Shown here: positions 1 through 8,124 of the stretch, piece by piece | Position numbering within the stretch: position 1 is the first letter of the stretch | How the letters are laid out: every line of letters starts with the position of its first letter | Source of the DNA: Geomonas paludis | GTDB lineage: Bacteria; Desulfobacterota; Desulfuromonadia; Geobacterales; Geobacteraceae | Length of the DNA stretch: 64,000 bases | Reading direction: 5' to 3' | Assembly (NCBI RefSeq): GCF_014193585.1 | Contig: NZ_BLXY01000003.1 | Coordinates: 186,001-250,000 of the forward strand | Notes under the pieces: model-generated | What the model was told of the DNA's origin: nothing | What the model saw: the letters and a program-made list of their open reading frames with translations, nothing else | Database searches by the model: none | Made by a program: the position numbers and the translations under genes

Positions 1-307
1 CGGCGTGCGCTGCGCGGGAGGCAGGTTCACCGCCCTGCACCACCCCGGTTCCGACCTTTCCATCGAACTGTTGCAGTTCGACGCCGGCGGTGACCCCGAC
101 GCCGGCGTCGGCATCGCCAACCGCATCGGCATGCGCCACCTGGCCTTCGCGGTCACCGACATTGACGCCGAGGTGGCGCGGCTGCGCGGCCACGGCGTGC
201 AGTTCATCGGCGAGGTGCAGGTCTGGCAGAAGACCGGGAAAAAGCTGATTTATTTCCACGGGCCGGAAGGGATCCTGTTGGAACTCGCCCAGTACCCGAA
301 CCAGTAA
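1..307 (+). CDS. VOC/glyoxalase-fold protein, 3' part only
   Basis: The reading frame is open from base 2 at the window edge, so the 5' end lies outside. About 101 residues remain. They show the second half of a vicinal-oxygen-chelate (glyoxalase/bleomycin-resistance) fold: RHLAFAVTDID with a candidate metal-ligand His, then a DAEVARLRGHG helix, and the closing strand GPEGILLELAQY with the usual Glu ligand near the C-terminus. The family includes metal-dependent lyases, dioxygenases and antibiotic-binding proteins; the substrate cannot be told from this fragment. The GTG at base 5 is probably internal. It ends 29 bases before the next gene and may share its transcript. Confidence 0.7.
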   Translation, partial: GVRCAGGRFTALHHPGSDLSIELLQFDAGGDPDAGVGIANRIGMRHLAFAVTDIDAEVARLRGHGVQFIGEVQVWQKTGKKLIYFHGPEGILLELAQYPNQ

Positions 308-336
308 CCAAACCGACACGAGGGCTGCCGCCGGCC

Positions 337-1656
337 ATGCCGATCAAGAACAAGACCCCGCGCCACCTGGCCGAATTCGTCTGCACCGAACTGCGCAAGC
401 GCAAGGCGGTTGTGCCTGACGACCAGGTCATCATCGAGCTCATGGAGACCATGTACTACTCCAGCCTCCGCACCGAGGAGTCGGAGCCGGTACTGTTCCA
501 CATGGTCTTTCTCGACCCGAGCCAGCCCGACCCGAAGCCGCCGCGCAACCCGGCGCGGGACCGCTGGAGCTACATCCCCTTCGCCGACCCCATCCCCTTC
601 ACCGTCTCCAACGTGGTGAAGATTGCCAAATCCACCGACCTGCGCACCTCTTCCTTCGTGATCTGGCCGGACCAGCTGGACCAGCTCTACATCTGGGGAC
701 TGGTCGACCAGCAGAACCGTTTCCACAAGTTCCTGAACCGCTCGGCAGAGGTCGAGGTGGAGCGCCCGGGCGTGTTCCAGGCCAGCGTCGAGGGGATCGG
801 CATCATCGCCGTCTACATGCGCTACGAGAAGGTGGCGGAACTGAGGGTCAACGAGGTGATCCGCCACTCGCTGGACCTGTTTCGCGAAGGGCCGGTGCGC
901 GAACTGTTGGCGCCGGGGATGGACCGGTTCCTCCAGGGGGTGCGCAGCCACATCCCCGACGACATCTACCAGGCCCAGGGGGCCGGGGACGAACTGCACG
1001 CCCAGCAGTGGATCTCCGTGCTGTGCCGGATCCTGCTCAGGATCCAGAAGATCAAGAACGGCGGGGCCATCCTTATTACGCCGCAGATCACCCCGGACGA
1101 CCTCAACGTGAAGTACGGCATCAACTACGACCGGCTGCCGACCTCGCTGCAGTCCAACGCCGTCAGCAAGATCAAGTCCGACTACCTGGAACGGCACCTG
1201 CTCGGGCACGGCGACGCCCGGCCGAAGGAACTTTCCGCGGACCAGTTCCAGCAGTTGCGGCGCCTGGAGAAGGAACTGCGGGCCAACAAGAACGAGATCG
1301 ACGGGGTGATCTGGTTCATCGCCCTGTTGACGCGGGTGGACGGGCTGGTGGTGATGGACCCGAACCTGGTGGTGCGTGGTTACGGCGTGGAGATCAAGAA
1401 CTGGCAGGAGCCGGACCAGGTCTTCATCGCCACCGACCGCCTGGGGAGCGAGGCCAAGCTGCGCCCGGTCAGTTACAACCACTTCGGGACCCGGCACAGG
1501 TCGATGATGCGCTATTGCTGCCAGAACCCCGGCAGTCTCGGTTTCGTGATCTCACAGGACGGCGAGGTGCGGGTCATGACCATGCTGGGCGAGCGCCTGG
1601 TGATGTGGGAAAACATCAAGCTGAAGTACTACAGTTACGCCTCCAAGAAAAAATGA
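337..1656 (+). CDS. DisA_N/DAC-like protein with DACNV-type N-terminal sensor domain
   Basis: This 439-residue soluble protein carries at its C-terminus (about residues 320-435) the signature of diadenylate cyclase (DAC/DisA_N) domains: a DG motif in VDGLVVMD near the start, then GTRHRSMM about 60 residues later, then a VISQDGEV strand. In DisA these motifs (DGA and RHR) bind ATP and metal for c-di-AMP synthesis. Here DGA is DGL and the spacing is longer, so activity or product could differ. The N-terminal 200 residues (WSYIPFADPIPFT, SSFVIWPDQLDQLYIWGLVD) resemble the DACNV sensor domain described beside DAC domains in predicted nucleotide-signalling systems. No membrane segment is present, unlike CdaA. 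The ATG at 337 follows a weak GAGGG site. Function is inferred from motifs only. Confidence 0.6.
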   Translation: MPIKNKTPRHLAEFVCTELRKRKAVVPDDQVIIELMETMYYSSLRTEESEPVLFHMVFLDPSQPDPKPPRNPARDRWSYIPFADPIPFTVSNVVKIAKSTDLRTSSFVIWPDQLDQLYIWGLVDQQNRFHKFLNRSAEVEVERPGVFQASVEGIGIIAVYMRYEKVAELRVNEVIRHSLDLFREGPVRELLAPGMDRFLQGVRSHIPDDIYQAQGAGDELHAQQWISVLCRILLRIQKIKNGGAILITPQITPDDLNVKYGINYDRLPTSLQSNAVSKIKSDYLERHLLGHGDARPKELSADQFQQLRRLEKELRANKNEIDGVIWFIALLTRVDGLVVMDPNLVVRGYGVEIKNWQEPDQVFIATDRLGSEAKLRPVSYNHFGTRHRSMMRYCCQNPGSLGFVISQDGEVRVMTMLGERLVMWENIKLKYYSYASKKK

Positions 1657-1673
1657 CGCCACACGTGCTCAAG

Positions 1674-1768
1674 CGTCCCCACCTTTGCGAAGGGGGGACA
1701 GGGGGGATTTTGCTGCTGCGCAACCAAAAGCAAATCCCCCTAAATCCCCCTTCGCAAAGGGGGACTTT
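1674..1768. repeat. Dispersed palindromic repeat, family A (inverted pair)
   Basis: Two oppositely oriented copies of a G-run/C-run element (core TTTGCGAAGGGGGGACAGG) face each other across about 30 bases, giving a long hairpin between the DAC-like gene and the MuiA-like gene. The same core recurs near 41090, 43445, 43538 and 58295. It resembles a REP-type intergenic element and may act as a terminator or mRNA stabiliser; that role is inference. Confidence 0.75.
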
Positions 1769-1786
1769 AACTACCCGAGGTTCACT

Positions 1787-3451
1787 ATGAAAATGAGGAT
1801 GATCCCCCTCTCCCTGTTGCTGCTCCTTAGCTCTGCCCTCGCCCTCGCGGCGCCGACCACCACCCAGACCGCGTCCTCCCGGATCGCCGCGGTGACCGTC
1901 TATGCCGACAGCGCCCAGGTCACCCGCCAGGCGAGCGTCGCCCTCAAGGCGGGAACCAACCTGGTGACGCTGGAAAACCTGCCCCGGCTCATGGCCGAGG
2001 AATCGCTTAGGGCAGAGGGGAAGGGAGCCGGACGTGCCCGTATCGCCGGCATCACCGTGAAGAACGTCTTCCTCGACCGCAGCAAGGATCCGCGGGTGCG
2101 CGAGCTCGAGGACGAGATCGCCCGGCTGAACCGGAAGGTGGAAGCGATCGAGGCGCGGCGCAAGGCTCTCGCCGCCCAGCGCGCCTTCGTTGATTCCATC
2201 CGGGTCGGCTGGGGCGAACGCATCTCGAAAGAACTGGGGCTGGGCAAGCCTACCGCTGCGGAACTCTCCGAGGCGGTCCGTTTCGTGGGTGACAACACCG
2301 GTAAGATCGAGGAAGAGCTCTACGACGCCGAGGCCGCCAAGAAGCCGCTCCAGGAGCAGATCGCGGCACTCAAGAAGGAGCTGGCGCAGTACCGTGCCGA
2401 GCCCCTCAAGGAGGTGCGCTCGGTCCAGGTAGCCATCGAGGCCGAGCGCGACATGAAGTTCGATCTCGACCTCAGCTACCTGGTGGCCCAGGCCAGTTGG
2501 CTCCCCGCCTACGACGTGCGCCTGGCACCCGACGGCAAGGAGGCACTTCTCACCTACCGCGCCCAGGTCTGGCAGCAGACCGGCGAGAACTGGCCGCAGG
2601 TGAAACTCACCCTCTCCACGGCGAGCCCGGCGGCCGGCGGCGGCGCTCCCGAACTGGCGCCGTGGCGCATCTCCTTTTACGAGCCCCCGCGCCCCATGCC
2701 GTACCTCTCGCGCAACAAGATGGAACTGGGCGCAGCGGCGCCGGCCGCGCCGCCGCCTCCCGAAGCGACCGTCGCCGGCGCCCCCGCCGAGGATCGCATG
2801 GAGCCCGCTGGCTTCGTACCTGCGGAGGTCGCCCAGGGATCGACCTCGGTCCAGTTCCAGGTGGCGCAACCGGTCGACGTCCCCACCGACGGCACCCGCG
2901 CCGCCAGCGTCATCGCCGCCGAGACCGTTCCCGTCAGCGCGGAGTACGTCACGGTGCCCAAGCTCTCCCCGCGGGTGTACCTCAAATCCACCGTGGTCAA
3001 CCGCACCCCCTTCCCGCTGCTCTCAGGCGAGGCGAGCATCTTCAACGATGCCGTCTTCGTCGGCAAAAGCCATCTGAAGACGGTAGCTTCCGGCGAAGAG
3101 TTCGACCTTTACTTCGGCAGCGACGACCAGGTGAAAGTGAAGCGCGAAGTGGCACGGGTCAAGAAGAAAGGCGGCATCATCAGCGGCAGCAGCGTCACCT
3201 ACCACGTCACCATCGAGCTGGAGAACTTCAAGCAGCGACCGATCACGGTGTCCCTCAAGGACCAGCAGCCGCTGCCGGGCAACGCGGAGATCAAGGTCGC
3301 CGTGGAAGACGCCGCCCCGAAACCCTCGGAAACCAAGGAAGACGGGACCCTGGTGTGGAAGCTGGAACTTGGCCCCTCAGAGAAGAAGAAGGTCTCCTAC
3401 GACCTGGTCATCGAATATCCCAAAGGAAGGGAACTGGTCGGGCTCGAATAG
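1787..3451 (+). CDS. MuiA-family (DUF4140/DUF4139) exported protein
   Basis: A 554-residue protein whose signal peptide (MKMRMIPLSLLLLLSSALALA) is followed by the DUF4140 start ASSRIAAVTVYADSAQVTR. Next come a coiled coil (about residues 105-210) and the DUF4139 beta domain, seen in YLVAQASWLPAYDVRL and TLSTASPAAGG and ending in a LGPSEKKKVSYDLVIEYPKG strand. This layout is that of mucoidy inhibitor MuiA-like proteins, whose biochemical role is unknown. An alanine/proline-rich linker lies near residues 300-345. I chose the ATG at 1787 because it begins the signal peptide; the frame stays open upstream through the repeat element. It is likely periplasmic. The next gene begins 47 bases on and also encodes an exported protein. 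Confidence 0.8.
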   Translation: MKMRMIPLSLLLLLSSALALAAPTTTQTASSRIAAVTVYADSAQVTRQASVALKAGTNLVTLENLPRLMAEESLRAEGKGAGRARIAGITVKNVFLDRSKDPRVRELEDEIARLNRKVEAIEARRKALAAQRAFVDSIRVGWGERISKELGLGKPTAAELSEAVRFVGDNTGKIEEELYDAEAAKKPLQEQIAALKKELAQYRAEPLKEVRSVQVAIEAERDMKFDLDLSYLVAQASWLPAYDVRLAPDGKEALLTYRAQVWQQTGENWPQVKLTLSTASPAAGGGAPELAPWRISFYEPPRPMPYLSRNKMELGAAAPAAPPPPEATVAGAPAEDRMEPAGFVPAEVAQGSTSVQFQVAQPVDVPTDGTRAASVIAAETVPVSAEYVTVPKLSPRVYLKSTVVNRTPFPLLSGEASIFNDAVFVGKSHLKTVASGEEFDLYFGSDDQVKVKREVARVKKKGGIISGSSVTYHVTIELENFKQRPITVSLKDQQPLPGNAEIKVAVEDAAPKPSETKEDGTLVWKLELGPSEKKKVSYDLVIEYPKGRELVGLE

Positions 3452-3498
3452 CCGATCTGCGCCGCCGGACAACCTCAACCGTTTTAGAAGGGAACTGC

Positions 3499-6400
3499 AT
3501 GAAATCGTTATGTCTTGCCGTCGTTGCGCTGTTATGCCTGGTATCCGTCTCTCATGCAGCAAAGTTCGACACCTCGTTCCGGTACTCCACCGTTGAGACC
3601 AGGCACTTCTCAATCCACTACCACCAGGGACTGGAAGGGGTGGCCGGCAGGGCCGCCGGGATGGCCGAAGATATCTACGACAAGCTGACCCGGGAGTTCC
3701 AGTGGCGACCGGCCGAAAAGACCCAGGTGGTGCTGATCGACGACAGCGACTTCACCAACGGCCTCGCCATCACCATCCCCTACAACACCATCTACCTTCA
3801 GGTGGTCCCTCCCGGCGTCTCCTCCACGCTCGGGGAGTACGACGACTGGCTCAGGACGCTGTTCACCCACGAGTTCGCGCATATCGTTTCCGCCGATCCC
3901 GCACGCGGCTACTCCAAGGTGACCCGCACTATCTTCGGCAAGCCCCTTCCCTGGATGGATCCCATCTCGGTCGTGCTCTTCCTGGTCACCGCGCCTCCCA
4001 ACACCTTCCTGCCGCGCTGGTGGCACGAGGGGATGGCGACCTGGGCGGAAACCAAGTACACCGGCCAGGGACGCGGCAAGAGCAGTTATTACGACATGAT
4101 CTTCCGCAGCGCCGTCGCCGAGGACAACCTCCCCACGGTGGACCAGATCAACGGTGACGTGCCCGACTGGCCCTCCGGGCATCTACCCTACATCTACGGC
4201 TACCGCCTGCAGCGCTACATCGCCGACACGTACGGCAACGACGTCGCCGGGAGGCTCGCCCTCGGGCATGCGGGACGCTTCCCCTACACCATCAGCAGCC
4301 CCGCCAAGGAGAACTTCCAGGGCAAGAGCTACCGCGAGGTGTACCGGGACATGATTGCGTCGCTCAGGGACGAGCAGTCGGCGCGCATCGCCCTCCTGTC
4401 CCGGCAGCCGTTCACCCCGCTCACCACCGTCTATGACCAGGGCGAGAACCTGGCGTCGCCGCGCTTCTCGCCGGACGGCATCCGCATCGCCTTCACCAGG
4501 CGCGATCCGCGCGACCACACCACCGTCGTCGTTACCGATGCCTCCGGCCGTAAGGTAACCGAGTTCAGGCGCCAGTTGTCCGACGGCAGCCTGAGCTGGT
4601 CCCCCGACGGCAGGAGTATTTATTTCACCCAGGCCGAGGTCACCCGCGGTTTCGACCTGTACCAGGATCTCTACGTGCACGACCTGGAGCGTGACTGCAC
4701 CAGGCGGCTCACCAAAGGGGAGCGCCTGGGAGAGGTCCAGGCAGCACCGGACGGCAAGTCGTTCGTGGCCGTAGCCAGCAGTCGCGGCAGTCAAAACCTG
4801 GTGCTGCTCGGTGCCGACCTGCCGGGAGGAAACCCCGTCCCGGTGCCGTTGACCTCCTATTCCGAAGAGCGCGTCTCCGGCCCACGCTTCTCTCCCGATG
4901 GTCGCGCCATCTGTTACGTCCTCACCGACAACGCCGGGAGCAGCACTCTCAGGATCTACGATCTGGTGCAGAAGACCGACCGTCCCCTGTTCACTGTGGG
5001 CAACACCCTCGCCTACCCCGCCTGGGCAGCCGACGCTTCCGTCATCTACTACGTCTCCGACGAAACCGGCGTGTTCAACGTCTTCGCCTATGACCTGCGC
5101 GACGGCAAGAGCTACCAGGTGAGCCACCTTTTGACCGGCGCGCTGCAGCCCGAGCCCGCGCCCGACGGGAGCCGCCTGCTGCTGGCCAGCTATACCTCCC
5201 GCGGCTTTAAGATCGCCCAGATGCGTATCGACCGCAGCGAGTGGCGCGAGCAGCGTGGTCCCTCCCTCCCCCAGACCCGCGCCCTCCCCGCCGCCACGTT
5301 GCAGGCAGCCACCGCCCCCGCAGCCCCCGCAGCCAGCGCCCCCGCAGCCCCGGCAGTCTCGGCAGTTTCCCCTGCCCCCACTGCCGCTGTTTCTTCGGCT
5401 TTGCCGGTTCAGGTTTCCCAGAACTCCCAGTCCTCCCAGGTTTTAAGCAGCGCCAGCTACACCCCCCTCCCCACCCTACTGCCCCGCTTCTGGCTCCCGC
5501 GCCTCTACGCCGACGGCCCCGAGGGGACCGTGGTGGGCGCCTTCACCGCCGGTGCCGACGTCCTGGGCTACCACAGCTACGCGGTCAGCGCGGCCTACAG
5601 CAACGAACGCAAGAGGGGCTACTACACCCTCCTCTACAACAACGACTCCTTCTACCCGACCCTGACCCTGCAGGCCCACGCCGAGCCGTTCCTGTATGCG
5701 GACCTGTACCAGAACGGCAACGACTACTGGGAATTGAACCGGGGCGTCTCGGTACAGGCATCCATCCCGATCAACCGGCTCGAGTCCCACTACCGCCTGC
5801 TGGCAGGCTATGAGATCGTGGACCAGAAGGCGCTCAGCACGCTGAGCCCCGACGGCACCCTTTACGGCGTCCCCGTCTTCCAAGGGCGGCGCGACAACGT
5901 CTTCGCCGGAATCGACTTCGACGACGTGCTCAAGTACCCCTACTCCGTCAGTTCCGAGGAGGGGAGGCGCATCTCGCTCCTCTACCGCTACTACGCGCGC
6001 GACCTGGGGAGCGACATCAACCTCTCCGAGTACAGCGCCACCTACGAGGAGTACCTGCGCCTCCCCCTGGCGTCGCCCCGGCACCAGGTGCTCTACCTGC
6101 GCCTTTCCGGCGCCCTCGCCGACGGCGACCTGCAGTACGGACAGGAGGCCTTCCAGATGGGCGGTCCCCCCTCCGACCTGAACAAGTTCCCCCTGCGCGG
6201 CTACCCGGTGCGCTCCATGGCCGGCAAGTACATAGCCACCGGCACCCTGGAGTACCGGGCTCCCATCATGTACCCGCTGCGCGGCTTCGGTACCGTCCCG
6301 GCCTTCGCGGAGAAACTCCACGGCGCGCTCTTCGTCGACGCCGGCCAGGTCTGGGACGACCGCAGGTCCTTCCACGGCGACGAGACCCGTATCGGCGCCG

Positions 6401-6528
6401 GGTTCGAGCTGCGTGCCGACGTGACGCTCGGATACTGGGTCAAGGTGACCCCGGCGCTGGGATACGCCCACGGCTTCAACAAAGGGGGGGAAGATCAGAT
6501 ATACTTCACGCTGTACCTCGGCCTCTAG
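3499..6528 (+). CDS. Exported zinc metalloprotease-like / TolB-type propeller / outer-membrane barrel fusion
   Basis: A 1009-residue protein with signal peptide (MKSLCLAVVALLCLVSVSHA). Residues about 25-290 form a gluzincin-like peptidase domain with HEFAH near residue 124 and WWHEGMATWAE about 50 residues later, which supplies a downstream Glu. Residues about 300-590 hold PD40/TolB-like propeller repeats recognised by PRFSPDGIRIAFT, LSWSPDGRSIYFT and PRFSPDGRAICYV. A low-complexity Ala/Pro/Ser linker (about 595-655) precedes a C-terminal Omp85/surface-antigen-type barrel with ending FTLYLGL, a typical aromatic/hydrophobic outer-membrane terminus. It is probably an outer-membrane protein with periplasmic protease and propeller parts. 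Substrate unknown. The ATG at 3499 is chosen because it begins the signal peptide. Confidence 0.8.
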   Translation: MKSLCLAVVALLCLVSVSHAAKFDTSFRYSTVETRHFSIHYHQGLEGVAGRAAGMAEDIYDKLTREFQWRPAEKTQVVLIDDSDFTNGLAITIPYNTIYLQVVPPGVSSTLGEYDDWLRTLFTHEFAHIVSADPARGYSKVTRTIFGKPLPWMDPISVVLFLVTAPPNTFLPRWWHEGMATWAETKYTGQGRGKSSYYDMIFRSAVAEDNLPTVDQINGDVPDWPSGHLPYIYGYRLQRYIADTYGNDVAGRLALGHAGRFPYTISSPAKENFQGKSYREVYRDMIASLRDEQSARIALLSRQPFTPLTTVYDQGENLASPRFSPDGIRIAFTRRDPRDHTTVVVTDASGRKVTEFRRQLSDGSLSWSPDGRSIYFTQAEVTRGFDLYQDLYVHDLERDCTRRLTKGERLGEVQAAPDGKSFVAVASSRGSQNLVLLGADLPGGNPVPVPLTSYSEERVSGPRFSPDGRAICYVLTDNAGSSTLRIYDLVQKTDRPLFTVGNTLAYPAWAADASVIYYVSDETGVFNVFAYDLRDGKSYQVSHLLTGALQPEPAPDGSRLLLASYTSRGFKIAQMRIDRSEWREQRGPSLPQTRALPAATLQAATAPAAPAASAPAAPAVSAVSPAPTAAVSSALPVQVSQNSQSSQVLSSASYTPLPTLLPRFWLPRLYADGPEGTVVGAFTAGADVLGYHSYAVSAAYSNERKRGYYTLLYNNDSFYPTLTLQAHAEPFLYADLYQNGNDYWELNRGVSVQASIPINRLESHYRLLAGYEIVDQKALSTLSPDGTLYGVPVFQGRRDNVFAGIDFDDVLKYPYSVSSEEGRRISLLYRYYARDLGSDINLSEYSATYEEYLRLPLASPRHQVLYLRLSGALADGDLQYGQEAFQMGGPPSDLNKFPLRGYPVRSMAGKYIATGTLEYRAPIMYPLRGFGTVPAFAEKLHGALFVDAGQVWDDRRSFHGDETRIGAGFELRADVTLGYWVKVTPALGYAHGFNKGGEDQIYFTLYLGL

Positions 6529-6586
6529 CCGGGCCTGGCCCGTCGAGCCCGGGGACGCCACAGCGCCAACAGGGGAGGACAGGCTT

Positions 6587-7189
6587 ATGAAGATCATAGT
6601 GGTAGGAGCGACGGGGACCATCGGCAAGGCAGTGGCCAAGCTTTTGGCAACCGAACACGAGGTGGTCAAGGTCGCTTTCAGAAGCGGCGATCATCGGGTC
6701 GACATGTCCAGCAAGCAGTCCATCGAGAAGATGTTCCAGGAGGTAGGGCCGTTCGACGCCCTCGCCTGCGCAGCCGGCGTGGCGCACTTTGGTCCCCTGG
6801 CGGAACTCTCCGACGAGGACTTCCAGACCGGGCTGTCGGGGAAACTCATGGGGCAGGTAAACCTGGTCCGGGTGGGGATGAACTACATCAACGACAACGG
6901 CTCCTTCACCCTCACCAGCGGGGTGTTGAGCCATCAGCCCATGCCGGGGAGCACCTCGATCAGCATGGTCAACGCGGGGCTGGAAGGGTTCGTGCGGGCC
7001 GCGGCGCTGGAAATGCCGCGCGGCATCAGGATCAACGTGGTGAGTCCTCCCTGGGTGAAGGAAACCCTGGAAGCGCTGGGGATGGACACCTCCGGCGGCA
7101 TGCCCGCCCAGCAGGTGGCCCAGGCGTACTGGGCCAGCATGCACGGTACGCGCAGCGGCGTGGTGATCAACGCGAGAGATTTCACCTAG
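6587..7189 (+). CDS. Short-chain dehydrogenase/reductase (atypical SDR)
   Basis: A 200-residue Rossmann protein beginning with the nucleotide-binding glycine motif VVGATGTIGKA and carrying the SDR strand LACAAGVAHFGP. It lacks the usual YxxxK catalytic pair: the matching stretch reads STSISMVNAGLEGFVRAAALE, as in a recognised short SDR subgroup. The RINVVSPPWV segment is the standard SDR motif after the active-site helix. The start ATG follows a GGGGAGGAC ribosome site. It could be an NAD(P)-binding protein with altered chemistry. A strong terminator follows it. Confidence 0.85.
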   Translation: MKIIVVGATGTIGKAVAKLLATEHEVVKVAFRSGDHRVDMSSKQSIEKMFQEVGPFDALACAAGVAHFGPLAELSDEDFQTGLSGKLMGQVNLVRVGMNYINDNGSFTLTSGVLSHQPMPGSTSISMVNAGLEGFVRAAALEMPRGIRINVVSPPWVKETLEALGMDTSGGMPAQQVAQAYWASMHGTRSGVVINARDFT

Positions 7190-7218
7190 CCTTTCCGGCC
7201 AATGCCGGAGTATTCTGA

Positions 7219-7251
7219 ACGGCCGCTCCCCCACGGGACGCGGCCGTTTTT
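7219..7251 (+). terminator. Rho-independent terminator after the SDR gene
   Basis: An 8-base GC-rich stem (ACGGCCGC paired with GCGGCCGT) with a short loop is followed by a T-run, 30 bases after the SDR stop codon. Confidence 0.85.
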
Positions 7252-7257
7252 ACTTTG

Positions 7258-7372
7258 TCCCCCCCCTCTGCCTCCGGGAGAGGGGCAGGGGTGAGGGCGC
7301 CGCGATCTGCAGCCACTCGCCCGATCAGCACCCCTCACCCGCCCTGCGGGCACCCTCTCCCGTAGGGAGAGG
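7258..7372. repeat. Dispersed repeat, family B (inverted pair)
   Basis: Two inverted copies of a GGGAGAGGG...GGGTGAGGGCG element flank a short unique centre between convergent genes. Related copies occur at about 33880-33936 and 40942-41060, all intergenic. Confidence 0.7.
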
Positions 7373-7422
7373 GAACACGGTCTAACCCGTGCAGAGCATG
7401 CAACGTCGTGCTGAGCCGCCCG

Positions 7423-7947
7423 TTAGGATGCCGGCTTTTGCTCCGGTTTGGGCCTGTTCTTCTCGTGCAGGTACCGGTGCAGCTCCTCAAGCGAAGCGGC
7501 CTTGCCCAATTGGGCCAGCATCTCCTGCTGATCGATCACGTTGAGCTTCTTCTCCAGGGCCGCCTCGATGCTCCCACCAACGTGAATGGTGTTCTCCACC
7601 GCCTGGGGCGGCTTCTCTCCCCGGTCCCCAACCACGTAGAAGAACTTCAGGTACGGGTTGAAGCGCATCGCCTCGGGGAGCACCGCGCGCAGCATCTCCA
7701 GCGGCACGTTCTTACCGATCCAGACGGCGCAGTTACTCTGCTGGTCTGCCACCCACATGTTCTTGGGTGGAATCACAGTGCTGTATCCCCTCTCCTTCAG
7801 CAGAGCGGCCAGATCACTGCTTTTTCCCACGTCGGCTATCTCGACGGCGTAGCCAGCGGAGGCGGCGGCCCGTGATGCCGACGGAACGGCGCTTAAGGCA
7901 GAGGCCAGGACTATGACCAGAAAGAGGCGTGTGGCGAAGTGTAACAT
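7423..7947 (-). CDS. Small exported protein of unknown function
   Basis: I do not recognise a family. The 174-residue product begins with a signal peptide (MLHFATRLFLVIVLASALSAVPSASRA). The mature part has two sheet/helix segments (YAVEIADVGKSSDLAALLKERGY and NPYLKFFYVVGDRG) and a charged, proline-rich tail. Two adjacent ATGs follow AAGGAGGG; the second has the better 5-base spacing and is used here, the first lies three bases upstream. It sits between the multiheme cytochrome and a convergent SDR gene and could be co-expressed with the cytochrome, 177 bases away. Confidence 0.7.
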   Translation of the reverse strand: MLHFATRLFLVIVLASALSAVPSASRAAASAGYAVEIADVGKSSDLAALLKERGYSTVIPPKNMWVADQQSNCAVWIGKNVPLEMLRAVLPEAMRFNPYLKFFYVVGDRGEKPPQAVENTIHVGGSIEAALEKKLNVIDQQEMLAQLGKAASLEELHRYLHEKNRPKPEQKPAS

Positions 7948-8124
7948 CATTCCCTCCTTGAGACGGTTCGCCGGTTGCGAATCCAACAGGTTCAGAGACG
8001 GGTCGCACTAGCGGCGGAAAGCTGTAAGCAGTTCCGGCAAGGAAGTGGAAGCCCGAAGAGGCGGGTGCCCCCGGGGCACCCGCCATGGTGTTTCAAGATG
8101 TCCAAATCGTCGGAAGTCGCTACA

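Noticed and set aside
250-1497. Minus-strand open frame opposite the DAC-like gene
   Set aside because: No domain pattern; low-complexity VDLV/HVDG composition typical of an antisense shadow.
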